Shown: positions 1 through 8,830 of the stretch, in pieces
How the letters are laid out: each line of letters starts with the position of its first letter
Position numbering within the stretch: the first letter of the stretch is position 1
Source: BP-464 sp963825415
GTDB taxonomy: Bacteria; Actinomycetota; Thermoleophilia; Solirubrobacterales; Solirubrobacteraceae
Direction: 5' to 3'
DNA length: 64,000 nucleotides
Assembly: GCA_963825415.1 (NCBI GenBank)
Contig: CAWGTD010000013.1
Coordinates: 1-64,000 of the forward strand
Made by a program: the position numbers and the translations under genes
The notes under the pieces: generated by a model
Seen by the model: only the letters and a program-made list of their open reading frames with translations
Told to the model about the DNA's origin: nothing
The model's database searches: none

Positions 1-1387
1 CGTGCCCGCGAGCAGGCCGCCGACGTCATGGGCCAGTGCGACGTCGCCGAGCAGCAGCACGACCGGCCCGAGTCGCGCGGCCGCCACGCCGTAGGCGGTC
101 GACACGAGCCCGTCGATGCCGTTCGCGCCGCGGTTGGCCAGCACGCGCGGGGCGTCGTCGCGCAGAGCGACGAACGTCTCGACGTCACGCACCGGCATCG
201 ACGAGGCGACGAACAGGATCGCCGACGGCGGCAGGACGGCGCCGAGCTCGGCAACCACGCGCGGTTCGGAGAGCGCGTCGCCCAGCGTCGGCCTCGATCG
301 CCCGCGCCGCCGCGGCGTCGGCGTCGCGCCACGCACCGAGCCAGTGCGGGTCGCCGGTGCGGCGGCCCAGGTTCGCGAGGGCGGAGAGGGTGGAGGCGGG
401 ATCGAGGCCGAGCGAGAGGTCGACCACGCTGTCGGGGTCCTGCCACGCGCCGTCAGGGTCGAGCGCGAGCTGCGTCGCGTCGAGCGAGGCGAGCCACGCG
501 CGCAACGGTTTCGACGTCGGCAGGTCGCCGACGCGCACGACGAGGTCGGGCCGCTGGGCGCCGGCGAACGACTCGTCGCGCAGCAACGCGTCGTAGTGGG
601 CGACCGCGGCCGCGCCGCCGCGCGCGCCCGACAGCGGATCGGCGAGCACCGGGTAACCGACCGCCTCGCCGAACGCCCTGATCGCGGCGGGCAGGTCGGG
701 CGTGTGCTCCTCGCGGCCGGCGACCACCACGCCGCGGGGCGCACCGCCGACGATCTCCGCGACGCCCTGCAGCGCGTCGGGCACCAGCTGTGTCGTGGGC
801 GCGATGCGGGTGACGAACGGCCGGCCGTCGGAGCGGCCGCTGTCGTCGGCGGGCAGGTCGCCTTCCGGCACCAGCGGCTCGCGCAGGGCGAAGTTGAGGT
901 GCACGGGCCCGGGGCGGCCGGTCGCCGCGGTCCAGTAGGCCCGGCAGGCCAGCGTGCGCATCCAGCGCAGTCGCTGTGGCGTCGGCTCGTGGTCGCCGAC
1001 CTCGAAGAACCACTTGACCGCCCCGCCGTAGAGCTTGATCTGGTCGATCGTCTGGCCGGCGCCGATCTCGCGCAGCTCGGGCGGGCGGTCGGCGGTGAGA
1101 ACCAGCAGCGGGACGCGCGCCTCGCGGGCCTCGATCACCGCCGGAGCGAAGTGGGCGCCCGCGGTGCCCGACGTGCAGGCGATCGCCACCGGCCTCCCGG
1201 TCGCCTTGGCGTGGCCGAGCGCGAAGAACGCCGCACAGCGCTCGTCGACGTGGGAGAAGGCCTCCAGCCGGGACTCGCGGGTCAGCGCGAGCACGAGCGG
1301 CGTGGAGCGCGAACCCGGCGAGGTGCAGACCGCGCGCATGCCGCAGCGGGCCAGTTCGTCGGCGAACGCGCGAAGGAGGACGTGCAC
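1..1387 (-). CDS. menD: MenD (SEPHCHC synthase), 3'-truncated by window edge, with a frameshift
   Basis: Thiamine-diphosphate enzyme that joins isochorismate and 2-oxoglutarate in menaquinone synthesis. A GTG start at 1387 gives the family N-terminus, with the TSPGSRSTPL and ACTSGTAGAH motifs of the substrate and ThDP-binding domain, then QTIDQIKLYG. Reading down to about 290 the frame is continuous. Past that point the matching frame shifts: removing one base near 289 restores EATLGDALSEPR and then the C-terminal NRGANGIDG motif, which continues to base 1. The last part of the ThDP-binding domain lies outside the window. It is divergent from menH with only about 20 bases between starts. Identity is secure from the motifs; the frameshift is read directly and is probably an indel error. 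Confidence 0.9.
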
Positions 1388-1410
1388 CGGCAGAGCGTAT
1401 GGTCCGCGCC

Positions 1411-2142
1411 GTGATCGAGGTCGTGGGCCTGCACGGGTTCGCGGGCTCCGGCGAGAGCTGGGAGCCGGTCGCCCGCCACCTGCCGGACGGCGTGCGGTTG
1501 GTCGCGCCCAACCTCCCCGGTCACGGGCCGTGGGACGGCGAGCCGGTCTCGTTCGGTACCTGCGGCAAGGCGGTTCTCGACTGGGCCGCTCCGAGCTTCG
1601 TCCTCGCGGGCTACTCGATGGGCGGGCGGATCGCGCTGACCGTCGCCCTGGTCGCACCCGAGCGCGTCGAGCGGCTGGTGCTCATCTCCACGACGGCCGG
1701 TATCGAGGATCGCGACGAGCGCGCGGCGCGCCGAGCCGCAGACGAGGCACTCGCCCACGAGACCGAACTGGGCTCGATCGAGGCGTTCGCCGCCCGCTGG
1801 ACGACGCAGCCGCTGTTCGCCGGCGACCCGCCCGAGGTCGTCGAGCGCTCCGAACAGGAGATCCGCCGCAACAGCCCCGACGGGCTCGCCGCCTCGCTGC
1901 GCGGCGTGGGGACGGGCGCGATGGCGCCTTTGTGGGACCGCCTCGGCGAGCTGCAGATGCCGGTGACCGTGGTGGTCGGAGAGCGCGACGAGAAGTACCG
2001 CGCGATCGGCGAGCGGCTCGTCAGCGCGTTGCCCGCAGCCGAGCCTCTGGTGGTCGTGCCGGGGGCGGGGCACGGCGCTGCTTCGGGAGGCTCCGGAGGC
2101 TGTGGCGGCGGCGATCGCGGCGGCGCGGCGCAGTCCCGGTGA
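1411..2142 (+). CDS. menH: MenH (SHCHC synthase), alpha/beta hydrolase with a C-terminal frameshift
   Basis: Alpha/beta-hydrolase-fold lyase that removes pyruvate from the MenD product. The sequence shows LHGFAGSG (oxyanion region), the nucleophile elbow GYSMGG, the acid region GERDEKY and the histidine in GAGHG. I prefer the GTG at 1411, because the protein then begins with the first beta strand and TATGGT lies 7 bases upstream; ATG 1399 is the alternative. After GAGHG the literal frame gives Gly/Ser-rich nonsense to the stop at 2142. One base missing near 2077 would restore ALLREAPEAVAAAIAA, a normal end for this fold. The 3' end overlaps the convergent EamA gene. MenH is favoured over a generic hydrolase because of the men neighbours. 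Confidence 0.82.
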   Translation: MIEVVGLHGFAGSGESWEPVARHLPDGVRLVAPNLPGHGPWDGEPVSFGTCGKAVLDWAAPSFVLAGYSMGGRIALTVALVAPERVERLVLISTTAGIEDRDERAARRAADEALAHETELGSIEAFAARWTTQPLFAGDPPEVVERSEQEIRRNSPDGLAASLRGVGTGAMAPLWDRLGELQMPVTVVVGERDEKYRAIGERLVSALPAAEPLVVVPGAGHGAASGGSGGCGGGDRGGAAQSR

Positions 2143-2983
2143 CGAGCAGCACGCCGGCCAGCACGACGGCGGCACCCACGAGCATCCCGACGGTGATCTG
2201 CTCGTCGCGGAACAGCGCGGCCCAGAGGACGCCGAAGACCGGCACCAGGTAGGTGACGGTGAGCGCGCTGGTGGCGCCGAGCTCCTCGATGAGCCTGAAG
2301 TAGATGAGGTAGGCCACGCCGGTCGAGAGGAGGCCGAGCGCGACCACCGCGGCGATCGGGCCTGCCCCCGGCGCGTGGCGCGGCGGGTCCACCGCCAGCG
2401 CGGGAACGAGGAGGATCGTGGCGGCGGTCAACTGGCCGATCGCCAGCGCGACCGGCGGCACCCCGCTGAATCGCAGCTTCGTCAGGTGTCCGCCGGCCGC
2501 GTAGAGCGCGGCGGCGCCCATCGAAGCGCCGACCGCCAACAGCGTCGCGCCGTCGAGGTCGATCGGGGCCAGCCCGACCACCAGTGCGACGCCGGCCAGG
2601 CCGAGGGCGAGCCCGAGCGCGCTGCGGCGGTTGAGCGCCTCACCGAGCCAGATCGCCGCGCCCACGGCCGAGAACAGCGGCGCGGTCGCGTTGACGATCG
2701 CGGCGATCGACGCCGGGATCGTCAGCTGGGCCGCGGCGATCAGCACGAACGGCACCGCGGCGTTGACCGCGCCGAGCGCCAGGAAGGCGCGCCAGCGGGA
2801 ACGGAGCGAGGGGAGCCGGCTCAGCGCGGCCGCGTAGATCAGTAGCCCGGCTACGCCGAACACCGTCCGGCCCTCCGCCACGCCGACCGCCCCGAGGTCC
2901 TCGACCGCGATCGCGATGAAGAGGAACGACGCGCCCCACATCGCGGCCAGGACCAGCAGCATCGTCAGCTGGCGCGCGTTCAC
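2021..2983 (-). CDS. EamA/DMT-family membrane transporter
   Basis: Drug/metabolite transporter with two EamA repeats and about ten predicted membrane helices. The first repeat starts at MLLVLAAMWGASFLFIA and the second around LLAVGASMGAAALYAAGG; the typical late helix GATSALTVTYLVPVFGVLW is present. Substrate unknown. The start is GTG 2983, which overlaps a TGA at 2982-2980 in a GTGA arrangement, so translation is probably coupled to menC. In the sequence as given the frame is also open into menC upstream, so a literal reading makes one MenC-EamA protein; I treat that as an artefact of an indel. The last 25 or so residues after VLLVTG are basic, overlap menH and look unlike the family, so the true end is uncertain. 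Confidence 0.75.
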   Translation of the reverse strand: MNARQLTMLLVLAAMWGASFLFIAIAVEDLGAVGVAEGRTVFGVAGLLIYAAALSRLPSLRSRWRAFLALGAVNAAVPFVLIAAAQLTIPASIAAIVNATAPLFSAVGAAIWLGEALNRRSALGLALGLAGVALVVGLAPIDLDGATLLAVGASMGAAALYAAGGHLTKLRFSGVPPVALAIGQLTAATILLVPALAVDPPRHAPGAGPIAAVVALGLLSTGVAYLIYFRLIEELGATSALTVTYLVPVFGVLWAALFRDEQITVGMLVGAAVVLAGVLLVTGTAPRRRDRRRHSLRSLPKQRRAPPPARPPEARLRATR

Positions 2984-3995
2984 GGGGACGAGCCCGGGGC
3001 CGGTGGGCACGGTCATGCGCCCTTCGCGGGGCGGGAACGGGTCGTCGACTTCGAGCAGCCCGAGCGTCGCCAGCCCGCACGGCGCAGCGACCCGCAGCGC
3101 CGCGGCGCAGTGCAGCGCAGCCGCGATCCCGAGCGGCCCGTCGAGCGTCGACGCGATGTAGACCTCGGCGCGGGTCGTGCGCACCAGCGTCGCGGCCGCG
3201 AGCATCGAGGAGATGCCACCGCAGCGGGCGAGCTTCAGGCACACGGCGTCCGTCGCGCCCGAGCCGACCGCGCCGTGCTCGGCCGCGGTCTCGTCCATGG
3301 CGATGCGCGTCGTCACGCGCTCGCGCACGGCGCGCAGCTCGGGCACGCCGTGGACCGGTTCCTCGACGAGCTCGAGCCCGGCCGGCTGCAGTGCCTCGAT
3401 GCACCTCACTGCCTCTTCAACGCTCCAGGCGCCGTTGGCGTCCAATCGCAGCGCCATCTCCGGGGCCGGCCGCGGCGCGCACGGCCGCGACCCGGCCCGC
3501 GTCGTCGCCCGCGCCGACCTTGACCTTCACGCAGCGAAAACCGGCCTGCGCCGCATCGGCGGCGGCCGCCGCCGCGCTCGCGCGGTCCAGCGCTCCGATC
3601 GTCGCGTTGACCTCCACCTCGGCCGCCGGGTCGTCGGTGAGCAGCGCCGCGATCGGCTTGCCCTCGCGCCGCCCGGCCCGGTCCCAGAGCGCGAGGTCGA
3701 CCGCCGCGATCGCCTGCGGCAGGTCGGCCGCCTGGCGGCAGGCCTCGATGACCTGCACGCCTGACGCCTCGTCGGGCAACGCGGCGATCGCCGCCGCGTG
3801 TGCGTCGAGCGCCGCCCGCACCAACTCGGCGGGCACGCCGTCGTAGGGCTCCAACGGCGCGGCCTCACCGCGGCCGATCACGCCGTCGGCGCCCTCCAGC
3901 TCGACCTCGATCAGCTCCCGGGTCTCGATCGTCCCGTGCGCGGTGCGCAGGGGCTCGCGCAGCGCCACGGTCGCGGCCCTGACGCGCAGCCGCAT
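2980..3995 (-). CDS. menC: MenC (o-succinylbenzoate synthase), enolase superfamily, frameshifted
   Basis: Enolase-superfamily dehydratase that makes o-succinylbenzoate. The N-terminal cap begins MRLRVRAATV at ATG 3995, which overlaps the menA stop as TGATG. The barrel carries KVKVGAG (catalytic lysine strand), then LRLDANGAW (metal-binding Asp) and VEEPVHG (metal-binding Glu), DETAAEHG and CLKLARCGG. The frame is broken near 3462: dropping one G from CCCCGGAGATG joins AGP to EMALRLDANG. Near the C-terminus (VPTGPG) the frame would need a second one-base change to reach the TGA at 2982-2980; otherwise it runs on into the EamA transporter. Menaquinone neighbours support MenC over a dipeptide epimerase of the same superfamily. 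Confidence 0.82.
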
Positions 3996-4873
3996 CAGCT
4001 CAGCAGGATCCCCGTGGCCAGCATCGTGCAGCAGGCGAGCTGAAGCAGACCGGTGCGGGCCAGCGCGTCGTTGAGGGTCGGCCCGTCGGTGTGGGTGCGC
4101 ACCGTGCGGACCAGGTCGAGCGCCAGCGGCGAGAGGATCAGCACGAGCAACAGCCACGGGCTGAGCGAGCCCACGATCCACGGCACCTGGGCGAGGACGA
4201 ACGACCCGTAGACCATGACCCCGTACAGCGTCCGCGCGCGCTCGCGGCCCAAGCGAACCGCGAGCGTGCGCTTGCCGGCACGGCGGTCGCTGTCGATGTC
4301 GCGCACGTTGTTGACGACCAGGATCGAGGCGGCCAGCAGGCCGACCGGCACGGCGAGGGCGAACGCCTCCCAGGGCAGGTCCTGGATCTGGACGTAGTAG
4401 GAGCCGGTCACCGCGACGAGCCCGAAGAACAGGAACACGAAGACCTCGCCGAGGCCCTCGTAGCCGTAGGGCCGGGGACCGCCCGTGTAGAGCACGCCGG
4501 CGATGATCGAGGCCGCGCCGATCGCCAACAGCACGGGGCCGGCGACCACGACCAGGTACACGCCGCACGCGACCGCGAGGGCGAACGAGACGTAGGTCGC
4601 CTGGAGGACCTGTCGCGGCGGCACGAGGCCGCCCGCCGTCACCCGCACGGGCCCCAGCCGGTCCTCGGCGTCGGCGCCGCGCCGGGCGTCGGAGTAGTCG
4701 TTCGAGAGATTGGTGCCGACCTGGATGAAGAGCGCGCCGAGCAGCGCGCAGGCGAAGGCGAAGCCGTCGAAGTCGCCGTCGTGGATCGCCAGCGCCGTGC
4801 CCACGAGGACCGGCGCGACGGCGGCCGGCAACGTGCGGACCCGCGCCGCCATGAGCCAGATCCGGAAGGTCAC
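3995..4873 (-). CDS. menA: MenA (1,4-dihydroxy-2-naphthoate polyprenyltransferase)
   Basis: Integral-membrane UbiA-family prenyltransferase that attaches the polyprenyl chain to dihydroxynaphthoate. The protein is 292 residues with about eight hydrophobic helices. The first Asp-rich motif is NLSNDYSDARRGAD and the second is NNVRDIDSDRRAGKRT, both needed for Mg-diphosphate binding; TGGPRPYGYEGLGE is typical of MenA. The GTG start at 4873 overlaps the menB stop (GTGA) and the stop overlaps the menC start (TGATG), so menB-menA-menC is a tightly coupled operon on the minus strand. Confidence 0.93.
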   Translation of the reverse strand: MTFRIWLMAARVRTLPAAVAPVLVGTALAIHDGDFDGFAFACALLGALFIQVGTNLSNDYSDARRGADAEDRLGPVRVTAGGLVPPRQVLQATYVSFALAVACGVYLVVVAGPVLLAIGAASIIAGVLYTGGPRPYGYEGLGEVFVFLFFGLVAVTGSYYVQIQDLPWEAFALAVPVGLLAASILVVNNVRDIDSDRRAGKRTLAVRLGRERARTLYGVMVYGSFVLAQVPWIVGSLSPWLLLVLILSPLALDLVRTVRTHTDGPTLNDALARTGLLQLACCTMLATGILLS

Positions 4874-5697
4874 GGGCGCCGCGGGAACTGCGAGAAGTCG
4901 GGCGGGCGCTTGGCCTTGTAGGCCTCGCGGCCCTCCTGGGCCTCGTCGCTGCCATAGAACAGGAGGTTGGTGTCGTGGGCGAGCTGCTGCAGGCCGGCCA
5001 GCCCGTCCTCGGCGGCATGGAAGCTCGCCTTCATCAGGCGCAGCGCGAAGGGGGAGAGGGCGAGCATCTCGCGACACCACGCGACGGTCTCCTCCTCGAG
5101 GCGCTCGAGCGGGACGACCGCGTTGACGAGCCCCATCGACAGCGCCTGCTGCGCGTCGTACTGCCGGCAGAGGAACCAGACCTCCTTGGCGCGCTTCTGC
5201 CCGATCTGCGCGGCGAGCACGGTCGCGCCGAACCCGCCGTCGAACGAACCGACGCGCGGGCCGGTCTGCCCGAAGCGCGCGTTGTCGGCGGCGATCGTCA
5301 GGTCGCAGCAGACGTGCAGCACGTGGCCGCCGCCGATCGCATAACCCGCCACCATCGCCACGATCGGCTTGGGCAGGCGTCGCATCTGCACGTGCAGGTC
5401 GGTCACGTGGAAGCGCCCGACGCCGGACCCGGGCTCGGTCTCGTAGCCCCGATCGCCGCGCACGTTCTGGTCGCCGCCGGAGGAGAACGCCTTCTCGCCT
5501 TCGCCGGTGAGGACGATCACCCCGACCTCGGGATCCTCGCGCGCGAGCTCGAAGGCTCGCGACAGCTCGATCACCGTCTGGGGGCGAAAAGCGTTGAGCA
5601 CCTCGGGTCGCGCCATCGTGATCTTCGCGATGCCGTCGCCGCTCAGCTCGTAGCGGATGTCTTCGAAGTCGCCGCCGGAGGTCCACGTCACAGACAT
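4870..5697 (-). CDS. menB: MenB (1,4-dihydroxy-2-naphthoyl-CoA synthase)
   Basis: Crotonase-fold enzyme that cyclises o-succinylbenzoyl-CoA. ATG 5697 gives 275 residues, the normal size. Motifs include ITMARPEVLNAFRPQT, FSSGGDQNVRGDRGY and GPRVGSFDGGFGAT, the last being the MenB signature that separates it from other enoyl-CoA hydratases. It ends with the KRPPDFSQFPRRP tail characteristic of MenB. It is the first gene of the menB-menA-menC operon and is divergent from menE, whose start lies about 20 bases away, so the two probably share a compact promoter region. Confidence 0.95.
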   Translation of the reverse strand: MSVTWTSGGDFEDIRYELSGDGIAKITMARPEVLNAFRPQTVIELSRAFELAREDPEVGVIVLTGEGEKAFSSGGDQNVRGDRGYETEPGSGVGRFHVTDLHVQMRRLPKPIVAMVAGYAIGGGHVLHVCCDLTIAADNARFGQTGPRVGSFDGGFGATVLAAQIGQKRAKEVWFLCRQYDAQQALSMGLVNAVVPLERLEEETVAWCREMLALSPFALRLMKASFHAAEDGLAGLQQLAHDTNLLFYGSDEAQEGREAYKAKRPPDFSQFPRRP

Positions 5698-5717
5698 GGG
5701 TGAGAGCCTATGGGGCG

Positions 5718-6968
5718 ATGCTCGTGGAGCCCTGGCTCGCGCGGGCCGCCCGCTCGCGGCCCGATCACGAAGCCCTGCGCACGCCGCAGGGTTCGCTGTC
5801 CTACGCCGAGCTGCTGCGCGCCGCGCGTGGCGCCGCCGGCGGCCTGGGGTCGGCCAGGACCGTGGGGATCGCGCTGCCTGCAGGCCGCGACTTCGTCGTC
5901 GCGCTGCACGGCTGCCTGCTGGCCGGGGCGGCGGCGGTACCGGTCGACCCGCGTCTGGGCGAGCGCGAACGCGCCCGGGTGATCGAAGGCTGCGACCTCG
6001 TCGTGGACGGGCCGCTGGAAGGAGAGCCCGTCGAGCCGCGCCCGCACGACCTCGACCGGACCGCGGTCGTCGTGCACACGTCGGGGACCAGCGGCGGCGA
6101 GCCCAAGCGCGTCGAACTGACCTACGGCAACTGGCTGTGGAGCGCCCTGGGCGCGCATGTCGCGATGGGGCTTGGGCCCGACGAGCGCTGGCTGTGCGCG
6201 CTGCCGCTCTCGCATGTCGGCGGGCTGTCGATCCTGATCCGCAGCGCGATCTACGGCACCACGGCGATCGTGCACGAGCGCTTCGACACCGACGAGGCGC
6301 TCGCCGCGCTGCGTGCTGACGCAACCGTCGTCTCGCTCGTGCCGACGACGCTCGCCCGCCTGCTTGACGCCGGACTCCAGGCGCCGCCGGCCCTGCGCTG
6401 CGCGCTGATCGGCGGGGCGCCGGTGCCGCCGGCTCTGATCGAGCGCTCCGAAGCGGCGGGCGTTCCCACGACCGAGACATACGGCCTGACCGAGGCCTGC
6501 TCGCAGGTGACGACCGCCGGCCGGCCGCTGTTCTGCACCCGGGTCGACCTCGCGGCCGATGACGAGATTCTCGTCTCGGGACCGACCGTGGCGCCGGCGT
6601 CGGGCCCTGTCCTACGCACGGGCGATCTCGGCTCCTGGGATTCCGATGGGAGGCTGGTCGTCACCGGCCGCAAGGCGGACACGATCGTCACCGGCGGCGA
6701 GAACGTGGCGCCCACCGAGGTCGAGGCGATCCTGGCCGACCACCCGGCGGTCGCGGAGGCCGCGGTGTTCGGAGCCCCCGACGCGGAATGGGGCGAGGCG
6801 GTGGTCGCGGTCGTCGTCCTGCGCGACGGATTCACCATCACCGACGACGATTTGCGCGAGCACTGCCGCGCCCGTCTGGCGGCGTTCAAGGTTCCCAAGC
6901 GATACTCCGTGGTCGCCGAGTTGCCGCGCACCCCGTCCGGCAAGCTCGTCCGCTCCCGCCTCGCATGA
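5718..6968 (+). CDS. menE: MenE (o-succinylbenzoate-CoA ligase)
   Basis: ANL-superfamily adenylating enzyme that activates o-succinylbenzoate with CoA before MenB. The phosphate-binding loop is HTSGTSGGEPKRV, the A5 region is ETYGLTEACSQVTT, the A7/A8 regions are RTGDLGSWDSDGRLVVTGRK and the C-terminal catalytic lysine is in PRTPSGKLVRSRL. At 416 residues it is short, as in actinobacterial MenE. I chose ATG 5718; GTG 5700 is the alternative but sits only 2 bases from the menB start. The stop overlaps the next gene as ATGA, so the methyltransferase is co-translated. Confidence 0.9.
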   Translation: MLVEPWLARAARSRPDHEALRTPQGSLSYAELLRAARGAAGGLGSARTVGIALPAGRDFVVALHGCLLAGAAAVPVDPRLGERERARVIEGCDLVVDGPLEGEPVEPRPHDLDRTAVVVHTSGTSGGEPKRVELTYGNWLWSALGAHVAMGLGPDERWLCALPLSHVGGLSILIRSAIYGTTAIVHERFDTDEALAALRADATVVSLVPTTLARLLDAGLQAPPALRCALIGGAPVPPALIERSEAAGVPTTETYGLTEACSQVTTAGRPLFCTRVDLAADDEILVSGPTVAPASGPVLRTGDLGSWDSDGRLVVTGRKADTIVTGGENVAPTEVEAILADHPAVAEAAVFGAPDAEWGEAVVAVVVLRDGFTITDDDLREHCRARLAAFKVPKRYSVVAELPRTPSGKLVRSRLA

Positions 6969-7819
6969 CCGACTTCGATCCCGAGACATTCCGCCATCTG
7001 AGCCGCGAGCGCTGGGACGCCGCCGCCCGCGGCTGGGAGGAGCGCCGGGCGATGATGACGGCCGCCAGCGAGCCCGTCTCGCGCTGGATGGTCGCCGCGA
7101 TCGACCCCCAGCCCGGCCAGACCGTCCTGGAGCTGGCCGCCGGTCCCGGCGACACCGGCTTCATGGCCGCCGAGCTGCTCGGCCCCGAGGGCAAGCTGAT
7201 CAGCACCGACGGCGCCGAGGCGATGGTCGAGGCCGCGCGCCGCCGCGCCGCCGAGCTCGGCCTCGAGAACGTCGAGCACCGCGAGATGGAGGCCGAGTGG
7301 ATAGATCTCCCTCTGGCCAGCGTCGATGCGGTCCTGTGCCGGTGGGGCTACATGCTGCTGGCCGACCCCGAGGCGGCGCTGCGCGAGACGCGCCGCGTCC
7401 TGCGCCCCGGCGGGCGCCTGGCCCTGGCCGCCTGGGCCGCCGCCGAGCACAACCCGTGGAACGCCCAGATCGGCGCCGAGCTTCTGGCCCGCGGGCTGAG
7501 CGAGCCCGCCGGGCCGGGCGAGCCGGGCATGTACGCCTTTGCGCCCGACGGCCGGATCAAGGAGCTGCTGCTCGCCGCAGGGTTCGAGGATCCGGTCGTC
7601 GAGGCGGTCGACTTCGCCTTCACCGCGCCGTCCTTCGACGAGTGGTGGGAGGCCCAGTACGACCTCTCGCCGAGCATGCACCTGGCACTCGGATCGCTCG
7701 ATCCGGATGCCATCGACGAGCTCCACGAGGCGGTCCGCGCCCGCTACGCGAGCTACGAGCAGGCCGACGGCAGCCTGCGCATGCCCGCGCGCGCCTTGGT
7801 GGCCTCGGCCTCCGGCTAA
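6965..7819 (+). CDS. Class I SAM-dependent methyltransferase
   Basis: Rossmann-fold methyltransferase of 284 residues. Motif I is LELAAGPGDTG, the acidic end of strand 2 is LISTDGAEAM, and the post-I region reads DLPLASVDAVLCRWGYML followed by EAALRETRRVLRPGGRLAL. It is translationally coupled to menE by an ATGA overlap. The context makes the last methylation of menaquinone (MenG/UbiE role) an attractive guess. However, the sequence lacks the clear UbiE signature and is longer than usual, so the substrate is left open. Confidence 0.8.
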   Translation: MTDFDPETFRHLSRERWDAAARGWEERRAMMTAASEPVSRWMVAAIDPQPGQTVLELAAGPGDTGFMAAELLGPEGKLISTDGAEAMVEAARRRAAELGLENVEHREMEAEWIDLPLASVDAVLCRWGYMLLADPEAALRETRRVLRPGGRLALAAWAAAEHNPWNAQIGAELLARGLSEPAGPGEPGMYAFAPDGRIKELLLAAGFEDPVVEAVDFAFTAPSFDEWWEAQYDLSPSMHLALGSLDPDAIDELHEAVRARYASYEQADGSLRMPARALVASASG

Positions 7820-7832
7820 GGTCCGACGCCGC

Positions 7833-8822
7833 ATGTTCTACGACGACGACGCGGACCTTCACCTCCTCGACGGCAAGACCGTCGCGATCATCGGCTTCGG
7901 CTCCCAGGGCCACGCCCACGCGCTGAACCTCAAGGACTCCGGGGTCGACGTGGTCGTCGGCCTGCGCGAGGACTCGGCCTCGGCCGAGCAGGCCCGCGCG
8001 GGCGGCCTGGAGGTGCTCGGCGTGGCCGACGCCGCCAGCCGCGGCGACCTCGTGATGCTCCTGGTGCCCGACGAGAAGCACCGCGAGGTCTACGAGGGCC
8101 AGGTCCGCGACGGCATCGCCGAGGGCAACCTGCTGCTGTTCGGCCACGGCTTCTCGGTTCTCTACGGCGAGGTCGAGGCGCCGCCCGGCGTCGACGTCGC
8201 GCTCGTCGCGCCCAAGGGCCCCGGCCACCTCGTGCGTCGCCAGTACCTCGAGGGCAGCGGCGTCCCGGGCCTGGTCGCGATCGAGCAGGACGCGACCGGC
8301 AACGCCAAGGACCTCGCGCTCGCCTACGCCAAGGGCATCGGCTGCACGCGCGGCGGCGTCTTCGACACCACCTTCAAGGAGGAGACGGAGACCGACCTCT
8401 TCGGCGAGCAGGCCGTTCTGTGCGGCGGCGCGACCGCGCTCGTGCAGGCCGGGTTCGAGACGCTGGTCGAGGCCGGCTACGACCCGCAGATGGCCTACTT
8501 CGAGTGCCTCCACGAGCTCAAGCTGATCGTCGACCTGATGTACGAGAAGGGCATGGCCGGCATGCGGTACTCGATCTCCAACACCGCCGAGTACGGCGAC
8601 TACACCCGCGGGCCGCGCGTGGTCGACGACCGCGTTCGCGCGGAGATGAAGCGCATCCTCGAGGAGATCCAGTCGGGCGACTTCGCACGCGAATGGATCG
8701 CCGAGAACCGCGCCGGCCAGGAGAACTTCCAGCGGATGCGCGCCGAGCAGGCCGACACCGAGGTCGAGTCTGTCGGCAAGGAGCTGCGCTCCCACATGGA
8801 CTGGATCAAGACGGACTTCTGA
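7833..8822 (+). CDS. ilvC: IlvC (ketol-acid reductoisomerase, class I)
   Basis: NADPH- and Mg-dependent enzyme of valine, isoleucine and leucine synthesis. The Rossmann fingerprint is AIIGFGSQGHAHALNLKDSG; the catalytic domain shows FKEETETDLFGEQAVLCGG and CLHELKLIVDLMYEKG with the metal-binding acidic residues. Length of 329 residues fits class I. ATG 7833 starts it; TAAGGT lies exactly 10 bases upstream with no clear Shine-Dalgarno, which suggests a leaderless transcript. It is followed by serC after 8 bases, so it may share a transcript with the serine genes. Confidence 0.96.
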   Translation: MFYDDDADLHLLDGKTVAIIGFGSQGHAHALNLKDSGVDVVVGLREDSASAEQARAGGLEVLGVADAASRGDLVMLLVPDEKHREVYEGQVRDGIAEGNLLLFGHGFSVLYGEVEAPPGVDVALVAPKGPGHLVRRQYLEGSGVPGLVAIEQDATGNAKDLALAYAKGIGCTRGGVFDTTFKEETETDLFGEQAVLCGGATALVQAGFETLVEAGYDPQMAYFECLHELKLIVDLMYEKGMAGMRYSISNTAEYGDYTRGPRVVDDRVRAEMKRILEEIQSGDFAREWIAENRAGQENFQRMRAEQADTEVESVGKELRSHMDWIKTDF

Positions 8823-8830
8823 CGTGGCTC

